This document shows positions 1-10,045 of a stretch of DNA of 64,000 nt, piece after piece. The DNA comes from Nocardioides nitrophenolicus (lineage in GTDB: Bacteria > Actinomycetota > Actinomycetes > Propionibacteriales > Nocardioidaceae), in the NCBI RefSeq assembly GCF_016907515.1, contig NZ_JAFBBY010000001.1, positions 3,844,001-3,908,000 of the forward strand, written 5' to 3'. Position numbers and translations under genes: made by a program. The notes beneath the pieces are model-generated. The model had not been told where the DNA came from, ran no database searches, and was given only the letters and a program-made list of their open reading frames with translations. Position 1 is the first letter of the stretch, and each line of letters starts with the position of its first letter.

Positions 1-2042
1 GCGATCGGAGCGCCGCCGTCGACGGTCAGCGTCGCGGAGCCCGCGACGAACGACGCGCTGTCGAGGACGGCGCTCAGGTCGTCGGTCAGCACGACGTCGG
101 GAACGACCCCCCGGCTGACGGAGGTGTCGACGAGGTAGGTCACCACGGAGCCGGGCTGCACCTCGGTGCCGCTCGCCGGCTCGGCGGTCTTGCCCACGCT
201 CCAGGCAGCGTCCTGGACGGGGTTCTCGGTGCAGTTGTTGGCCGGCGTGCACGGCGGGTTCGTCGGGTTGCCGGGCACGAGCAGGTTGCGCAGCACCCGG
301 TCACCGAGGTCGACGGCCCGCTTCACGCGGACCTGGTAGGTCACCGTCCGTGTCTGGCCGGCCGGCACCGAGCCGCCGATCCGGATCCGGTCGCCCGCGC
401 GGGTCGCGGTGAGCGGGGCCTGCGGCGTCAGCGAGCCGTCGACGAGCTCGGCGTCGTCGAGGACGCCGGTCAGCACGTCGGTGTGGTCGACGGGTGCCGC
501 CCGGCGCCCGGCGGTGTTGTCGAAGCCCAGCGTGTAGGTGACCAGCTGGCCGGGGGAGACCGCGGTGCCGGCACGGGGATCGACGGACTTGGTGAGCGCG
601 ATCGGCCGCTCGACGGGGGTGTTGGTGAAGCGGCAGGTGAGCCGGGTGCTCGCGGGGAACGAGGTGATCCGGATCGTGGCGCCCGTCCCCGACGAGTACG
701 TCGCCCCGGTGTCGGCGTTCGCGCAGCGCCAGGTCGTGGTGTAGTCAGCGAGGCCGCCGGCGCGGGTGGAGGCCTCCCGCAGCTCGTAGGTCGCCCCGGT
801 GAACCCCGGCACCGGGCCGGCCAGGACCGGCTGGACACCGGTCGCCGTACCGGTCGTCGTGGCGGTCGCGGCGGTGGTCTCGCCCGCGTTCGTGATCCGG
901 TGGATGCTCAGCCGGAACTGGTCGTCGGGCAGGTCGCGGCCCACGACGTCCTTCTCGAGCCGCAGGGTGCCCGGGGACTGGCAGGAGGCCAGGTCGGAGC
1001 CCCAGGTGACATTGGTCCGCACCAGCGGCGAGATCGGCCGCAGCGTGTTGGGGTCGAAGGTGCGGTGGCTCGTGACCTGGGTGTCCGGGTCGAGGGCCTG
1101 GGCCACGATCGCGCCGGTGGAGTCGAAGGCGATGCCGTTGTAGGACATGTTCGGCGGCGTGTCGATCGTCTCGGAGACCGCCGACGGGTAGATCGGGTCA
1201 CCGTTGGTCGGGGCGCTCTCACCGCGCTCGCGGGTCACGGACAGCAGCTGGGAGCGGCCGTTGCCGGAGAACAGGAAGTAGAAGTTGCCCTGGTCGTCGA
1301 AGTCGATGTCGCCGTTCATGGCGCCGTTGCTGACCACGACGCCGGCCGGCAGCGCGATCGTCGCCCGCAGCCCGACGCCGGTGGCCGGCTTGTACTCGAA
1401 GACGTCGATCGCCCAGCCGCTCGGGAACCGGCTGTCACCCGGCCGGTCCTGGACGTTCATGAAGTAGTAGGCGCCGTTGAGGGGGTGCACCGCGCCGCCG
1501 ATGGTCTTGAACGTCTTCTGCTCCCTGGCACTGGTCCAGCGCCCCGTGTCGTACCAGTAGTTGGTGGCCACGCGGGTCCCACTCGTCGCGCCCGGCGCCA
1601 TCCGGTAGACGTCGACCAGCCACCGGTCCTGCGCGGCGACGGTGCTGCGGACCACCCGTGGCTGCACGGCGTAGAACGTGCCGTCGGGCGCCACCCCGAG
1701 CGCGTTGGCGGCGCCGTAGGCGCTGGTGGTCGGTTGCTGGGGGCCGTTGTCGATCGGCGTGGTGACGCCGAGCGCGCCGACGGTCGTGAGCGCCGCAGGC
1801 GGCACCGGGGGGCTGCCGGTCATCTGCGCCCGGTGAATGGTGCCGGGGAAGGTCAGCGCGTAGTAGAGACCGGGCTGGCAGTAGGGGCCGGGCGCGGCGG
1901 CGGCCGCTGCGGCGGTGGTGACGAAGGAGGCTCCGCGCGATGGCGTGGCCGCGGCAGGCAGCGCGAGCAGCCCGACGGCGACGAGCACGGCCAGTGCGAT
2001 CGCACCGGTGTGTGCTCGCCGGGCAGGGCGAGAGGTCCGCAT
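1..2042 (-). CDS. Secreted DUF11-type surface protein, C-terminus beyond window
   Basis: An open frame runs without a stop from an ATG at 2042 off the left edge, giving about 680 residues. A signal peptide covers roughly residues 1-50. Next comes a Tyr/Trp/Gly-rich domain (about 50-345) that looks like a beta-propeller (DUF6923-like), a prealbumin-like domain around 355-475 starting LRLEKDVVG, and at least two DUF11-type modules from about 479 (ALTKSVDP, then WSVGKTAEP). A GGGGA lies just upstream of the ATG. The domain order matches the first 420 residues of the divergent gene at 2319, so the two are probably paralogues acting at the cell surface. The missing C-terminus may hold an anchor. 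The opposite strand is also largely open (483-2096), but its translation is Arg/Gly-rich low complexity. Confidence 0.8.
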   Translation of the reverse strand, partial: MRTSRPARRAHTGAIALAVLVAVGLLALPAAATPSRGASFVTTAAAAAAAPGPYCQPGLYYALTFPGTIHRAQMTGSPPVPPAALTTVGALGVTTPIDNGPQQPTTSAYGAANALGVAPDGTFYAVQPRVVRSTVAAQDRWLVDVYRMAPGATSGTRVATNYWYDTGRWTSAREQKTFKTIGGAVHPLNGAYYFMNVQDRPGDSRFPSGWAIDVFEYKPATGVGLRATIALPAGVVVSNGAMNGDIDFDDQGNFYFLFSGNGRSQLLSVTRERGESAPTNGDPIYPSAVSETIDTPPNMSYNGIAFDSTGAIVAQALDPDTQVTSHRTFDPNTLRPISPLVRTNVTWGSDLASCQSPGTLRLEKDVVGRDLPDDQFRLSIHRITNAGETTAATATTTGTATGVQPVLAGPVPGFTGATYELREASTRAGGLADYTTTWRCANADTGATYSSGTGATIRITSFPASTRLTCRFTNTPVERPIALTKSVDPRAGTAVSPGQLVTYTLGFDNTAGRRAAPVDHTDVLTGVLDDAELVDGSLTPQAPLTATRAGDRIRIGGSVPAGQTRTVTYQVRVKRAVDLGDRVLRNLLVPGNPTNPPCTPANNCTENPVQDAAWSVGKTAEPASGTEVQPGSVVTYLVDTSVSRGVVPDVVLTDDLSAVLDSASFVAGSATLTVDGGAPI

Positions 2043-2318
2043 GTGGCTGTGATCCCCGATGAGTCGATGAGATGGCTTCGGAGACGTCGGCGATGACGTC
2101 CGCCACCGGGGAAGGGGGGATCCGGGGGCGCGGCTCCAATCTCGCCTCGGGCGGCACGCTGAACGAAGCCCAGAGCCGCCTGGTTGCGCAGAACGTCGAT
2201 TGCGCGGCGGCGGTCGACGATCTGCGAAGAGTTCTCGCTCGATGCTGGTGGCGTCTCCGGTGTTCTCGGAATCGTCGCCCCGGTGCAGCGCTCGACGGCA
2301 GGCTCGATGGGGGGACGC
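2043..2318. promoter_or_regulatory. Divergent intergenic region between two surface-protein genes
   Basis: These 276 bases separate the two starts and must hold both promoters. I see no convincing -35/-10 pair. The only clear signals are the Shine-Dalgarno-like GGGGA before 2042 (minus strand) and GGGGGA at 2310-2315 (plus strand). Confidence 0.35.
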
Positions 2319-5300
2319 ATGTCGAAGTCTCGGTTCACACGACGCGCGGCGATGCTCCTCGCCTGCGTGCCGGTACTCCTGGTCGGCCTCGTGGTGGTCG
2401 CCGTGACGAGCGCCCCGCGGGCGGTCGCGGCGCCGGCACTCGACTGCAGCCAGGTCTACGGCCTCCAGATCCCCTACCCCTACACGATCTGGCAGGTCGA
2501 CACGATCAGCGGCGCCCAGAACCCGGTGGGGCGGATGAACTGGTCCAACCAGACCTACGGCTTCAACGCGATGGGCGTCTCCGGCGACGGCGGCGCGGTC
2601 TACGCGGTGCTGGCCACCACCAACGCCAGCGACGGCAACCAGCGCTACGTCGCGACCTACACCCGGGCCACCGACTCCTACCGGCTGCTGCGGGTCGCCA
2701 ACGGGCTGCAGTACACGCACGGAGCGTTCAACGCCGCGACCGGGATCTACTACTACGGCGGCATCGACTCCGCGGGCGTCGGTCGGCTCTACGGCTACAA
2801 CCCGGCCACCAACACCGACCTCGGCCTGGTCGCCACCGGGTCGATCCCGGGCGGGAGCAACGGCGACATGGCCTTCGACGCCCAGGGCAACCTCTACCTG
2901 TCGGCCGGCGACAGCAACGGCAACAACATCGTCCACGTCATCAAGGACGCCCTGCCCACCACCCGGGTCGGCACCCCCCTCACGATCCGGCCGACCGAGC
3001 TCGCCCGCGTCCAGACCACCGCGGGGCAGCCGATCGTGGGGCTCGCCTTCGCCGGCACCGGCTACCTCCACGTCGCGAGCCGGGCCACCATCTTCCAGGT
3101 CAATCCCACCACCGGCGTCGTGGTGCACAGCGCGCCGATGCCCGAGGCCAACCGGCTCGGCGACCTGGGCTCGTGCGCAGCGCCCAACACGATCGAGGTG
3201 GCCAAGGACTTCCCCGGCGGCCGCAAGGACGCCGGCGACCAGGTCACCCTCTCGGTCACCGGCGGCGGGATCAGCCGGGCCAACACGGCGACCACGGCGG
3301 GTGACGCCGACGGCGTGCAGCCCCAGGTGGCCGGCCCGGTGATGGCGCTGACCGGCACCCGCTACACGATCACCGAGACGGGAAGCGGCTCGGGGCTGCC
3401 CGACTACCGCAGTCGCTGGACCTGCGTCGACCAGAACGCCGGGGATGCGGTGATCGCCTCCGGCACCGGTACGACGGGCAGCTTCGTCATGCCCGACGGT
3501 GGCAACGACGGCGTGGCCGCGCTGTGCACGTTCGCCAACGAAGCACTCCGGCCGGCCCTGACGATCGAGAAGACCGCCGACCGCAACGAGCTGGTGGCCG
3601 GGGAGACGATCACCTACTCGTTCGAGGTGACCAACACCGGCAACACCCCGCTGCGCGACATCCGGGTCGACGAGACCTCCTTCGACGGGGCCGGCGAGGT
3701 CTCCGCCGTCTCCTGCCCGCAAGGCGAGGTGGCGCCCACCACGTCGGTGACCTGCACGGCGACGTACGTCGTCCAGCAGGCCGACGTCGACAAGGGCCGG
3801 ATCACCAACGCCGCGACCGCGACAGGTACGCCGACCACCGGCGGCGACCCGGTCACCTCACCGCCCGACGACGCGAGCGTCCCCCAGGATCCGCTGCCGG
3901 GGATGACGCTGGTCAAGACCGCCGACCGCGCCGAGGCGCAGCGTGCCGGCCAGGTGATCACCTACTCGTTCCGGGTCACCAACACCGGCAACGTGACGCT
4001 GCGGGACCTGACCATCGACGAGTCGGCGTTCAACGGCAGCGGCACGATCTCGCCCGCCACGTGCCCGGTGACGAGCCTGGCCCCGCGGGCCACCACCACC
4101 TGCACGGCGACCTACACCGTGACCCAGGCCGATGTCGACGCGGGCGTCGCGCTGGTCAACACCGCGACCGCGGGGGCGACCACGCCCGGCGGCGCGCCGG
4201 CCAGGTCCGAGGAGTCCTCGGCGACGGTCCGGGTGCCGGCCGACCCCGAGCTCGACCTCGAGAAGGTCGACCGGATCGACCTCGGCCCCGACGGCGTACC
4301 GACGGCCGGCGACGTGATCACCTACACGTTCTGGGTCACCAACCGCGGCAACGTGACCATCGACGACATCGCGATCGACGAGCAGCAGTTCACCGGCACC
4401 GGCACGCTCTCGCCCATCGACTGCCCCTCCACCGGGCCGCTGGCGCCGGGACGCCAGCTCAGCTGCACGGCGACGTACGCGCTGACCCAGGCCGACGTCG
4501 ATGCCGGCAAGGTCGACAACACCGCGGTCGCGACCGGCACCGACCCCAGTGACCGGCCGGTCACCTCGCCGCCGTCCACGACCGGTGAGCCGATCGAGAA
4601 CGCGCCGCGCCTCGAGCTGGTCAAGACCGCGCTGCCGGTCGCGGCCACGCGCGCCGGCGAGGTGGTCAGCTATCAGTTCAAGATCACCAACACCGGCAAC
4701 GTCACCGTCCACGACGTCGGTGTCGACGAGACGGCATTCTCGGGGCGGGGTGCGCGGCCCGACGTCTACTGCCCGCCCGCCGCGGCCTCGCTTCGGCCGG
4801 GGAGCTCGGTGACCTGCTTCGTGCGCTACACGCTGACCCAGGCCGACATCGACCGCGGCGACGACGTGACCAACACCGCTCGGGCCACCGCGAGCGACCC
4901 CGGCAACGAGCCGGTCGTCTCGCCGCCGAGCACCGCGCTGGTCGACATCGAGGCGGCGCCGGCGATCACCATCGCCAAGTCCGCCGACACCCGCACGCTG
5001 GCACCGGTCGGCAAGACCGTGGGCTACTCCTTCGTCGTCACCAACACCGGCAACGTGACGCTGCGCGATGTCGTCGTCACCGAGGGCGACTTCACCGGGG
5101 CCGGCCCGATGTCGGCGATCAGCTGCCCGGAGACCACGCTCGCGCCGGACGCGTCGATGACCTGCACGGCGACCTACGTCGTCCAGCAGGCCGACGTCGA
5201 TCGCGGCACGCTCGACAACTCCGCGACCGCGAGCGGCACGCCGCCGAACGGCCCGGCCGTCACCTCCGACCCCGGCCGGGCCCGGCTCACCGAGGCTCCC

Positions 5301-8234
5301 GCGCCGCGGCTGAGCATCGACAAGCGCGCCGATCGCCAGGTCGTCACCCGGGCGGGCGAGGTGATCGACTACTCGTTCGTGGTGACCAACACCGGCAACG
5401 TGACGCTGCGCGAGATCACCGTCTCCGACACCGACCTGAGCGGCGCCGGCGACCTGTCGGCCATCGCCTGCCCAGCTGAGCCCGCCGCGCTCATCCCGGG
5501 CGCCTCGACGACCTGCACGGCCACCTACACCGTCACGCAGGCCGACATCGACGCCGACGTACCCCTGACCAACACCGCGACGGCCGGCGCGACTCCGCCC
5601 CAGGGCGACCCGGTCACCTCGCCGCCCGACGACGTCGCGGTCGGCGTCGTCCAGAACCCGGCTCTCACGTTGACCAAGTCGGTGACCCCCGACGACCGGC
5701 TCACCGCGGGAGAGACGCTGAGCTACTCGTTCGTCGTCACCAACGCCGGCAACACCACCATGCGCGACGTCGACGTCACCGAGACCCAGTTCACCGGCGC
5801 CGGCCGCCTCAGCGACATCGACTGCCCGACGAGCACCCTCGCGCCGGGCCAGCAGATGACCTGCACGGCGACCTATGTCGTCCAGCAGGCCGACGTCGAC
5901 GCGGGCCGGGTCTACAACGCGGCCAACGCCTGGGGGCGCGACCCGCAGGGCGGTGAGTACGGCTCGGGGCCCGCCGAGGCCGCCGTACCGCAGGACCCGG
6001 ACCCGCGCCTCCACCTGGTCAAGTCGGCCGACCGCGACGAGATCACCGCGGCCGGGCAGACGATCACCTACACGTTCGCGCTCACCAACTCCGGCAACGT
6101 CACCATCGCCGACTGGCACGTCGACGAGGTCGCGTTCAGCGGGTCCGGCACGATGAGTCCGCTGACCTGCCGCACCACCACCGACCCGCCGGCCGACCCG
6201 GGGCCGCGGCTGGCGCCCGGCGCGACCGTGCTGTGCACGGCGACCTACGAGACGACCCAGGCCGACGTCGACGCCGGGGGCCGGCTCACCAACGCCGCCG
6301 TCGCCGGCGGGACGGCGCCGGGTGGCGCCGACGTCGCGTCGAACCGCGACGCCGCCGCCGTGCCGGTCGTGTCCGACCCGTCGCTCGCCATGGTCAAGTC
6401 GGCCGACACGACCGAGCTGGTCGCGAACGAGACGATCACCTACTCGTTCGCGGTCACCAACACCGGCAACGTCACCGTGGGCGACCTGGCCGTGCGCGAC
6501 ACCTCGTTCTCCGGTTCGGGCGAGCTCTCGGCGATCAGCTGCCCGGTCACGACCCTCGCGCCGCGGGCGCAGACGACGTGCACGGCGACCTACACCGTGA
6601 CCCAGGCCGACGTCGACGCCGGCACGCTCGACAACACGGCGACCGCCGCGGGCACCCCGCCCGGTGCCGACGCGCCGGTCGTGTCGCCGCCCTCGTCGGT
6701 GTCGCTGCCCGCCGACCAGGCGCCCGCGGTCGCCCTGGACAAGTCGGTCTCCCCGACGCAGGACGTGGCGGCCGGAACCGAGCTGACCTACTCCTTCGCG
6801 GTCACCAACACCGGCAACGTGACGTTGCGCGAGGTGACCATCGCCGAAGGCGACTTCTCGGGCAGCGGCACGCTGTCGGCGATCAGCTGTCCCACGGAGC
6901 CGGTGGCGCCGGGTGCGTCCGTCACCTGCACGGCGACCTACACGGTGACCCAGGCCGACGTCGATGCCGGGTCGCTGACCAACACCGCCACGGCGGGCGC
7001 GACCCCGCCCCACGGTGAACCGGTCGCCTCGCCGCCCGACACCGAGACGCTGCCGATCCCGGCGCGGCCGGCACTGAGCCTGGTCAAGAGCTCCGACGCC
7101 ACCGGCCTGGAGGTCGGCCAGGTGGTGACCTACTCGTTCGCCGTCACCAACACCGGCAACGTGACGCTGCGCGACGTGCGCGTCCAGGAGGAGGAATTCT
7201 CCGGCTCCGGCGAGCTGTCGCCGATCACGTGTCCGCCGGGCGACCTCGCGCCGCGAGCGCAGCTCACCTGCGTGGCGACCTACACGGTGACCCAGGACGA
7301 CGTCGACGCCGGCGCGCTGACCAACACCGCCACCGCGAGCGGTACGCCGCCCAGGGGCGAGCCGGTCACCTCGCCGCCGTCGTCGGTGACGATCGAGGAG
7401 GCCGGCACCGCCGCACTGACCCTGGTCAAGACGGCCGACCGCACGGTGCTGCGCGCGGGCGAGACGGTGACCTACTCGTTCGTCGTGACCAACACCGGAA
7501 CGGTGCGGCTGCGCGAGATCGTCGTGACGGAGACGGCGTTCTCGGGGTCGGGAAAGCTGTCCGCCATCAGCTGTCCGGGCACGACCCTGGCGCCGGGCGC
7601 GGCGATGACCTGCACGGCCACCTACGTGCCGACCCAGGCCGACGTCGATGCCGGCAGGCTGCGCAACACGGCGGCCGCGACCGGAACGCCCCCGCGCGGC
7701 CCGGCCGTGACGTCGCCACCGGCGGGAGTCGAGCTGCCGGCCGACCCGAAGCCGTCCCTGACGCTGGTCAAGAGTGCCGACGTCCGCAAGATCCGGGCCG
7801 GCGATCGCGTCCAGTACTCCTTCGTGGTGACCAACACCGGCAACGTGACCCTGCGTGACGTCGCGGTGCACGAGGTGAGGTTCTCCGGTTCCGGGAAGCT
7901 GGGCGCCGTGCGGTGCCCCGACCTCACCGGTGGGCTCGCCCCCGGGCAGCAGGTGGTGTGCACGGCGAGCTACCGGGTGAGTGCCGCCGACCTCGACTCC
8001 GACCTGCGCAACACCGCGTCGGCGAGCGGGTCGACGGGCGGGGGCGTCCGGGTGGACAGCGCTCGCTCCTCGGTCCGTCTCGAGCCGGTCGGGCCGGGGA
8101 AGCCGGGCAAGGCGACCACGTCCGGTGGCGGACTCCCCGACACGGGCTCCCCCGTGGGCTGGCCGGTGCTGGCCCTGGGCCTGCTCCTGCTGCTGGCGGG
8201 CGGGGGCATCCTGTCCCGGCATCGTCGGCGCTGA
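2319..8234 (+). CDS. Giant LPxTG-anchored DUF11-repeat surface protein
   Basis: This is a 1971-residue cell-wall protein. The start at MSKSRF is chosen because GGGGGA sits 4 bases upstream and a signal peptide follows directly (about residues 8-40, ending AVAAPA). Residues 45-300 form a beta-propeller-like domain and about 300-410 a prealbumin-like domain. Thirteen DUF11 repeats of about 115 residues follow (roughly 411-1920), each with YSFxVTNTGNVTLRD, TCTATY and TQADVDAG signatures. The C-terminus has LPDTG (1939-1943), a hydrophobic segment and RHRRR, a standard sortase signal; no sortase gene is in the window. DUF11 repeats are known in stalk-like surface proteins, so adhesion or a structural role is likely but inferred. 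The reverse strand is open over 3858-8222, a composition effect. Confidence 0.93.
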   Translation: MSKSRFTRRAAMLLACVPVLLVGLVVVAVTSAPRAVAAPALDCSQVYGLQIPYPYTIWQVDTISGAQNPVGRMNWSNQTYGFNAMGVSGDGGAVYAVLATTNASDGNQRYVATYTRATDSYRLLRVANGLQYTHGAFNAATGIYYYGGIDSAGVGRLYGYNPATNTDLGLVATGSIPGGSNGDMAFDAQGNLYLSAGDSNGNNIVHVIKDALPTTRVGTPLTIRPTELARVQTTAGQPIVGLAFAGTGYLHVASRATIFQVNPTTGVVVHSAPMPEANRLGDLGSCAAPNTIEVAKDFPGGRKDAGDQVTLSVTGGGISRANTATTAGDADGVQPQVAGPVMALTGTRYTITETGSGSGLPDYRSRWTCVDQNAGDAVIASGTGTTGSFVMPDGGNDGVAALCTFANEALRPALTIEKTADRNELVAGETITYSFEVTNTGNTPLRDIRVDETSFDGAGEVSAVSCPQGEVAPTTSVTCTATYVVQQADVDKGRITNAATATGTPTTGGDPVTSPPDDASVPQDPLPGMTLVKTADRAEAQRAGQVITYSFRVTNTGNVTLRDLTIDESAFNGSGTISPATCPVTSLAPRATTTCTATYTVTQADVDAGVALVNTATAGATTPGGAPARSEESSATVRVPADPELDLEKVDRIDLGPDGVPTAGDVITYTFWVTNRGNVTIDDIAIDEQQFTGTGTLSPIDCPSTGPLAPGRQLSCTATYALTQADVDAGKVDNTAVATGTDPSDRPVTSPPSTTGEPIENAPRLELVKTALPVAATRAGEVVSYQFKITNTGNVTVHDVGVDETAFSGRGARPDVYCPPAAASLRPGSSVTCFVRYTLTQADIDRGDDVTNTARATASDPGNEPVVSPPSTALVDIEAAPAITIAKSADTRTLAPVGKTVGYSFVVTNTGNVTLRDVVVTEGDFTGAGPMSAISCPETTLAPDASMTCTATYVVQQADVDRGTLDNSATASGTPPNGPAVTSDPGRARLTEAPAPRLSIDKRADRQVVTRAGEVIDYSFVVTNTGNVTLREITVSDTDLSGAGDLSAIACPAEPAALIPGASTTCTATYTVTQADIDADVPLTNTATAGATPPQGDPVTSPPDDVAVGVVQNPALTLTKSVTPDDRLTAGETLSYSFVVTNAGNTTMRDVDVTETQFTGAGRLSDIDCPTSTLAPGQQMTCTATYVVQQADVDAGRVYNAANAWGRDPQGGEYGSGPAEAAVPQDPDPRLHLVKSADRDEITAAGQTITYTFALTNSGNVTIADWHVDEVAFSGSGTMSPLTCRTTTDPPADPGPRLAPGATVLCTATYETTQADVDAGGRLTNAAVAGGTAPGGADVASNRDAAAVPVVSDPSLAMVKSADTTELVANETITYSFAVTNTGNVTVGDLAVRDTSFSGSGELSAISCPVTTLAPRAQTTCTATYTVTQADVDAGTLDNTATAAGTPPGADAPVVSPPSSVSLPADQAPAVALDKSVSPTQDVAAGTELTYSFAVTNTGNVTLREVTIAEGDFSGSGTLSAISCPTEPVAPGASVTCTATYTVTQADVDAGSLTNTATAGATPPHGEPVASPPDTETLPIPARPALSLVKSSDATGLEVGQVVTYSFAVTNTGNVTLRDVRVQEEEFSGSGELSPITCPPGDLAPRAQLTCVATYTVTQDDVDAGALTNTATASGTPPRGEPVTSPPSSVTIEEAGTAALTLVKTADRTVLRAGETVTYSFVVTNTGTVRLREIVVTETAFSGSGKLSAISCPGTTLAPGAAMTCTATYVPTQADVDAGRLRNTAAATGTPPRGPAVTSPPAGVELPADPKPSLTLVKSADVRKIRAGDRVQYSFVVTNTGNVTLRDVAVHEVRFSGSGKLGAVRCPDLTGGLAPGQQVVCTASYRVSAADLDSDLRNTASASGSTGGGVRVDSARSSVRLEPVGPGKPGKATTSGGGLPDTGSPVGWPVLALGLLLLLAGGGILSRHRRR

Positions 8235-8551
8235 TGGGTCGGGAGCGGTGGGTCCCGCGGAGGATCCCGACGGCCACGCCCCGACGGCCGCGCACCTCGC
8301 CGGTCTTCGTGACCGCGGGCGTGCTCACCTTGGGGGTGGGCCCGACCCTGATGTCCTGGGCCGGAGCGCTGCCGGGAGCCCTGGTCCTCCTGCCCGGACT
8401 GGGGCTCCTCCTCCTGCTCGCCTGCCTCGACCGCGCCCGGCCGTCGGACGCGAGCGTGGCGGGCCGCGTCCCCTCGTCGTACGGCCCGCAGGACGCCACC
8501 GGTCGAAGCCGATCCCGCGTCCGGAGTTCGAGCGACCGAACCGTTGGGTAG
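8234..8551 (+). CDS. Small predicted membrane protein coupled to the surface-protein gene
   Basis: This 105-residue frame starts at an ATG overlapping the previous stop by one base (TGATG), which suggests translational coupling. A basic N-terminus (about residues 1-20, Arg-rich) is followed by two closely spaced hydrophobic segments (about 24-42 and 46-63) and an Arg/Ser-rich tail. I do not recognise a family. It may be an accessory membrane protein for the surface protein or a chance frame; the coupling and the clear hydrophobic segments favour a real gene. Confidence 0.45.
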   Translation: MGRERWVPRRIPTATPRRPRTSPVFVTAGVLTLGVGPTLMSWAGALPGALVLLPGLGLLLLLACLDRARPSDASVAGRVPSSYGPQDATGRSRSRVRSSSDRTVG

Positions 8552-8597
8552 GCTCCGTCGGGTCAGGCCGGCTGAGGTAGGGGGATGCAGGATCGTG

Positions 8598-9986
8598 ATG
8601 ACAGCCTGGGGGACGGCGTCGATCGGGAGACGAGGCCGAAGGCTGGTGGCGTCGATGTCGGCGCTGCTCGTCGCGGTGACCCTGCTCGTCGCCGGGCACG
8701 GCACCCTCGCCCCGGCCCAGGCCGCACCCACGACCCCGGCGGTCGTCCGGCTCCCGGCCGCGAACAAGCCGAACCCGGCGTACGTCGTCAAGCCCGGCAT
8801 CACCTTCAACCACCCGTTCCGCGACGGGCAGCGGGGCAAGATCCACCGCAAGATCGTCAAGACGCTCAAGAACGTCCCGGCCGGGGGTCGGGTCCGGGTG
8901 ATCACCTGGAACTTCGACTCGCCGTACCTCGCGCGCAAGTTCATCGCCGCCCACGAGCGCGGCGTCTCGGTGCAGATCATCATGTCTCGCGGGCTGGCCC
9001 GCTCCCAGGGCGGCAACCTGGCCCGCTCGTACCCGATGATGATGCGCGCCTTCGCCCGCGGCGACGCGGACCGGCCGGCGGAGCTGAAGAGCTGGATCCG
9101 CACGTGCAAGCAGACCTGCCGCGGCAAGAAGGGCTCGATGCACTCCAAGCTGATGCTGGTCGACCACTCGGGCGCGAGCAACTGGATCGTGATGCAGGGC
9201 TCCGGCAACTTCACCGGCGCGGCCGCCGTCCAGCAGTTCAACGACTGGACCACGGTCACCGAGAACCAGGCGCTCTACGACGGCTGGATGCACATGTGGG
9301 ACCAGGCGACCCAGGACCGCAACTTCCCGGCGCTGAGGTTCACCACCGGCAACATCACCACGATGTTCGCCCCCCACAAGCGGGAGGTCGACCCGGCGCT
9401 GAGCGTGCTCAACAAGGTGCAGTGCCTCGGTGCCACCAACACCGCCAGCGGCCGCACCAAGGTCCGCATCGCGAACGCGGTCTGGGGCGAGGCGCGGGGC
9501 GCCCGGATCGCGCGGAAGGCCCGTCAGCTCGACCGCCAGGGCTGCGACGTCGAGATCGTCTTCATGATGATGCAGCGCCACATCCGCGGCATCCTCAAGG
9601 GGATGCGCGCCAAGCAGATGGTCTACATCACCGGGCTGACGGCCAACAAGTTCAAGGACCGCTACGTCCACATGAAGGGCCTCGCCGTCCAGGGCAACGT
9701 CGACGGCCGCACCGACGGCAACGTCGTGCTGTCGAGCAGCGAGAACTGGACCCAGCTCGGCTGGCACTCCGACGAGGAGAACATCATCATCCGCGACGAC
9801 GCCGCCATGACCGCGAAGTACGTCGCGCACGTCGACCTGATCTACCGCGAGGCGCCGCGCACCCTGAGCAACTACGTCAACTCCGCCGACCCGGACCCGG
9901 ACCCGCGGCCCGACCGCTACCACGACCAGGGCTACCTCGGCCCGAAGGACTATCCCTTCCACGAGCTCGAGGCCGAGCTCGACTGA
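8598..9986 (+). CDS. Secreted phospholipase D-like domain protein
   Basis: A 462-residue exported protein of the PLD superfamily. The start at MTAWGT is preferred because AGGA lies 5 bases upstream; an upstream TTG at 8544 is in frame. A signal peptide ends near AQAAP. Two HxK half-sites are visible: MHSKLMLVD with a nearby GSGNFT, and YVHMKGLAV followed by SSSENWT. That is the usual two-lobed arrangement in which each lobe gives one catalytic His. The second lobe lacks a perfect HxKx4D because the Asp is displaced. The substrate could be phospholipid, nucleic acid or a wall polymer and cannot be chosen from sequence. It follows the surface-protein genes and ends at a strong terminator. Confidence 0.85.
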   Translation: MTAWGTASIGRRGRRLVASMSALLVAVTLLVAGHGTLAPAQAAPTTPAVVRLPAANKPNPAYVVKPGITFNHPFRDGQRGKIHRKIVKTLKNVPAGGRVRVITWNFDSPYLARKFIAAHERGVSVQIIMSRGLARSQGGNLARSYPMMMRAFARGDADRPAELKSWIRTCKQTCRGKKGSMHSKLMLVDHSGASNWIVMQGSGNFTGAAAVQQFNDWTTVTENQALYDGWMHMWDQATQDRNFPALRFTTGNITTMFAPHKREVDPALSVLNKVQCLGATNTASGRTKVRIANAVWGEARGARIARKARQLDRQGCDVEIVFMMMQRHIRGILKGMRAKQMVYITGLTANKFKDRYVHMKGLAVQGNVDGRTDGNVVLSSSENWTQLGWHSDEENIIIRDDAAMTAKYVAHVDLIYREAPRTLSNYVNSADPDPDPRPDRYHDQGYLGPKDYPFHELEAELD

Positions 9987-10005
9987 GCGGATCACCCAGG
10001 CGAGG

Positions 10006-10041
10006 CCACGCCCCGCGCACCCTCCGGTGCGCGGGGCGTGG
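10006..10041. terminator. Bidirectional hairpin between convergent genes
   Basis: A perfect 16-bp inverted repeat (10006-10021 with 10026-10041) encloses a 4-base loop. It lies 20 bases after the PLD-like stop and 5 bases before the ABC-F stop on the other strand, so it can serve both. There is no U-tract, as is common in high-GC actinobacteria. Confidence 0.85.
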
Positions 10042-10045
10042 TGCG

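Noticed and set aside
483..2096. 537-codon plus-strand frame at the left edge
   Set aside because: The minus strand encodes a secreted domain-structured protein over the same bases; the plus product is Gly/Arg/Val low complexity.
3550..8090. Regular repeats that could suggest a CRISPR or satellite array
   Set aside because: They are about 345-base coding repeats (DUF11 domains) in one continuous frame.
3858..8222. 1454-codon open frame antisense to the LPxTG gene
   Set aside because: It mirrors the 13 repeats, is Arg/Gly/Val-rich with no domains, and the plus strand codes a coherent anchored protein.
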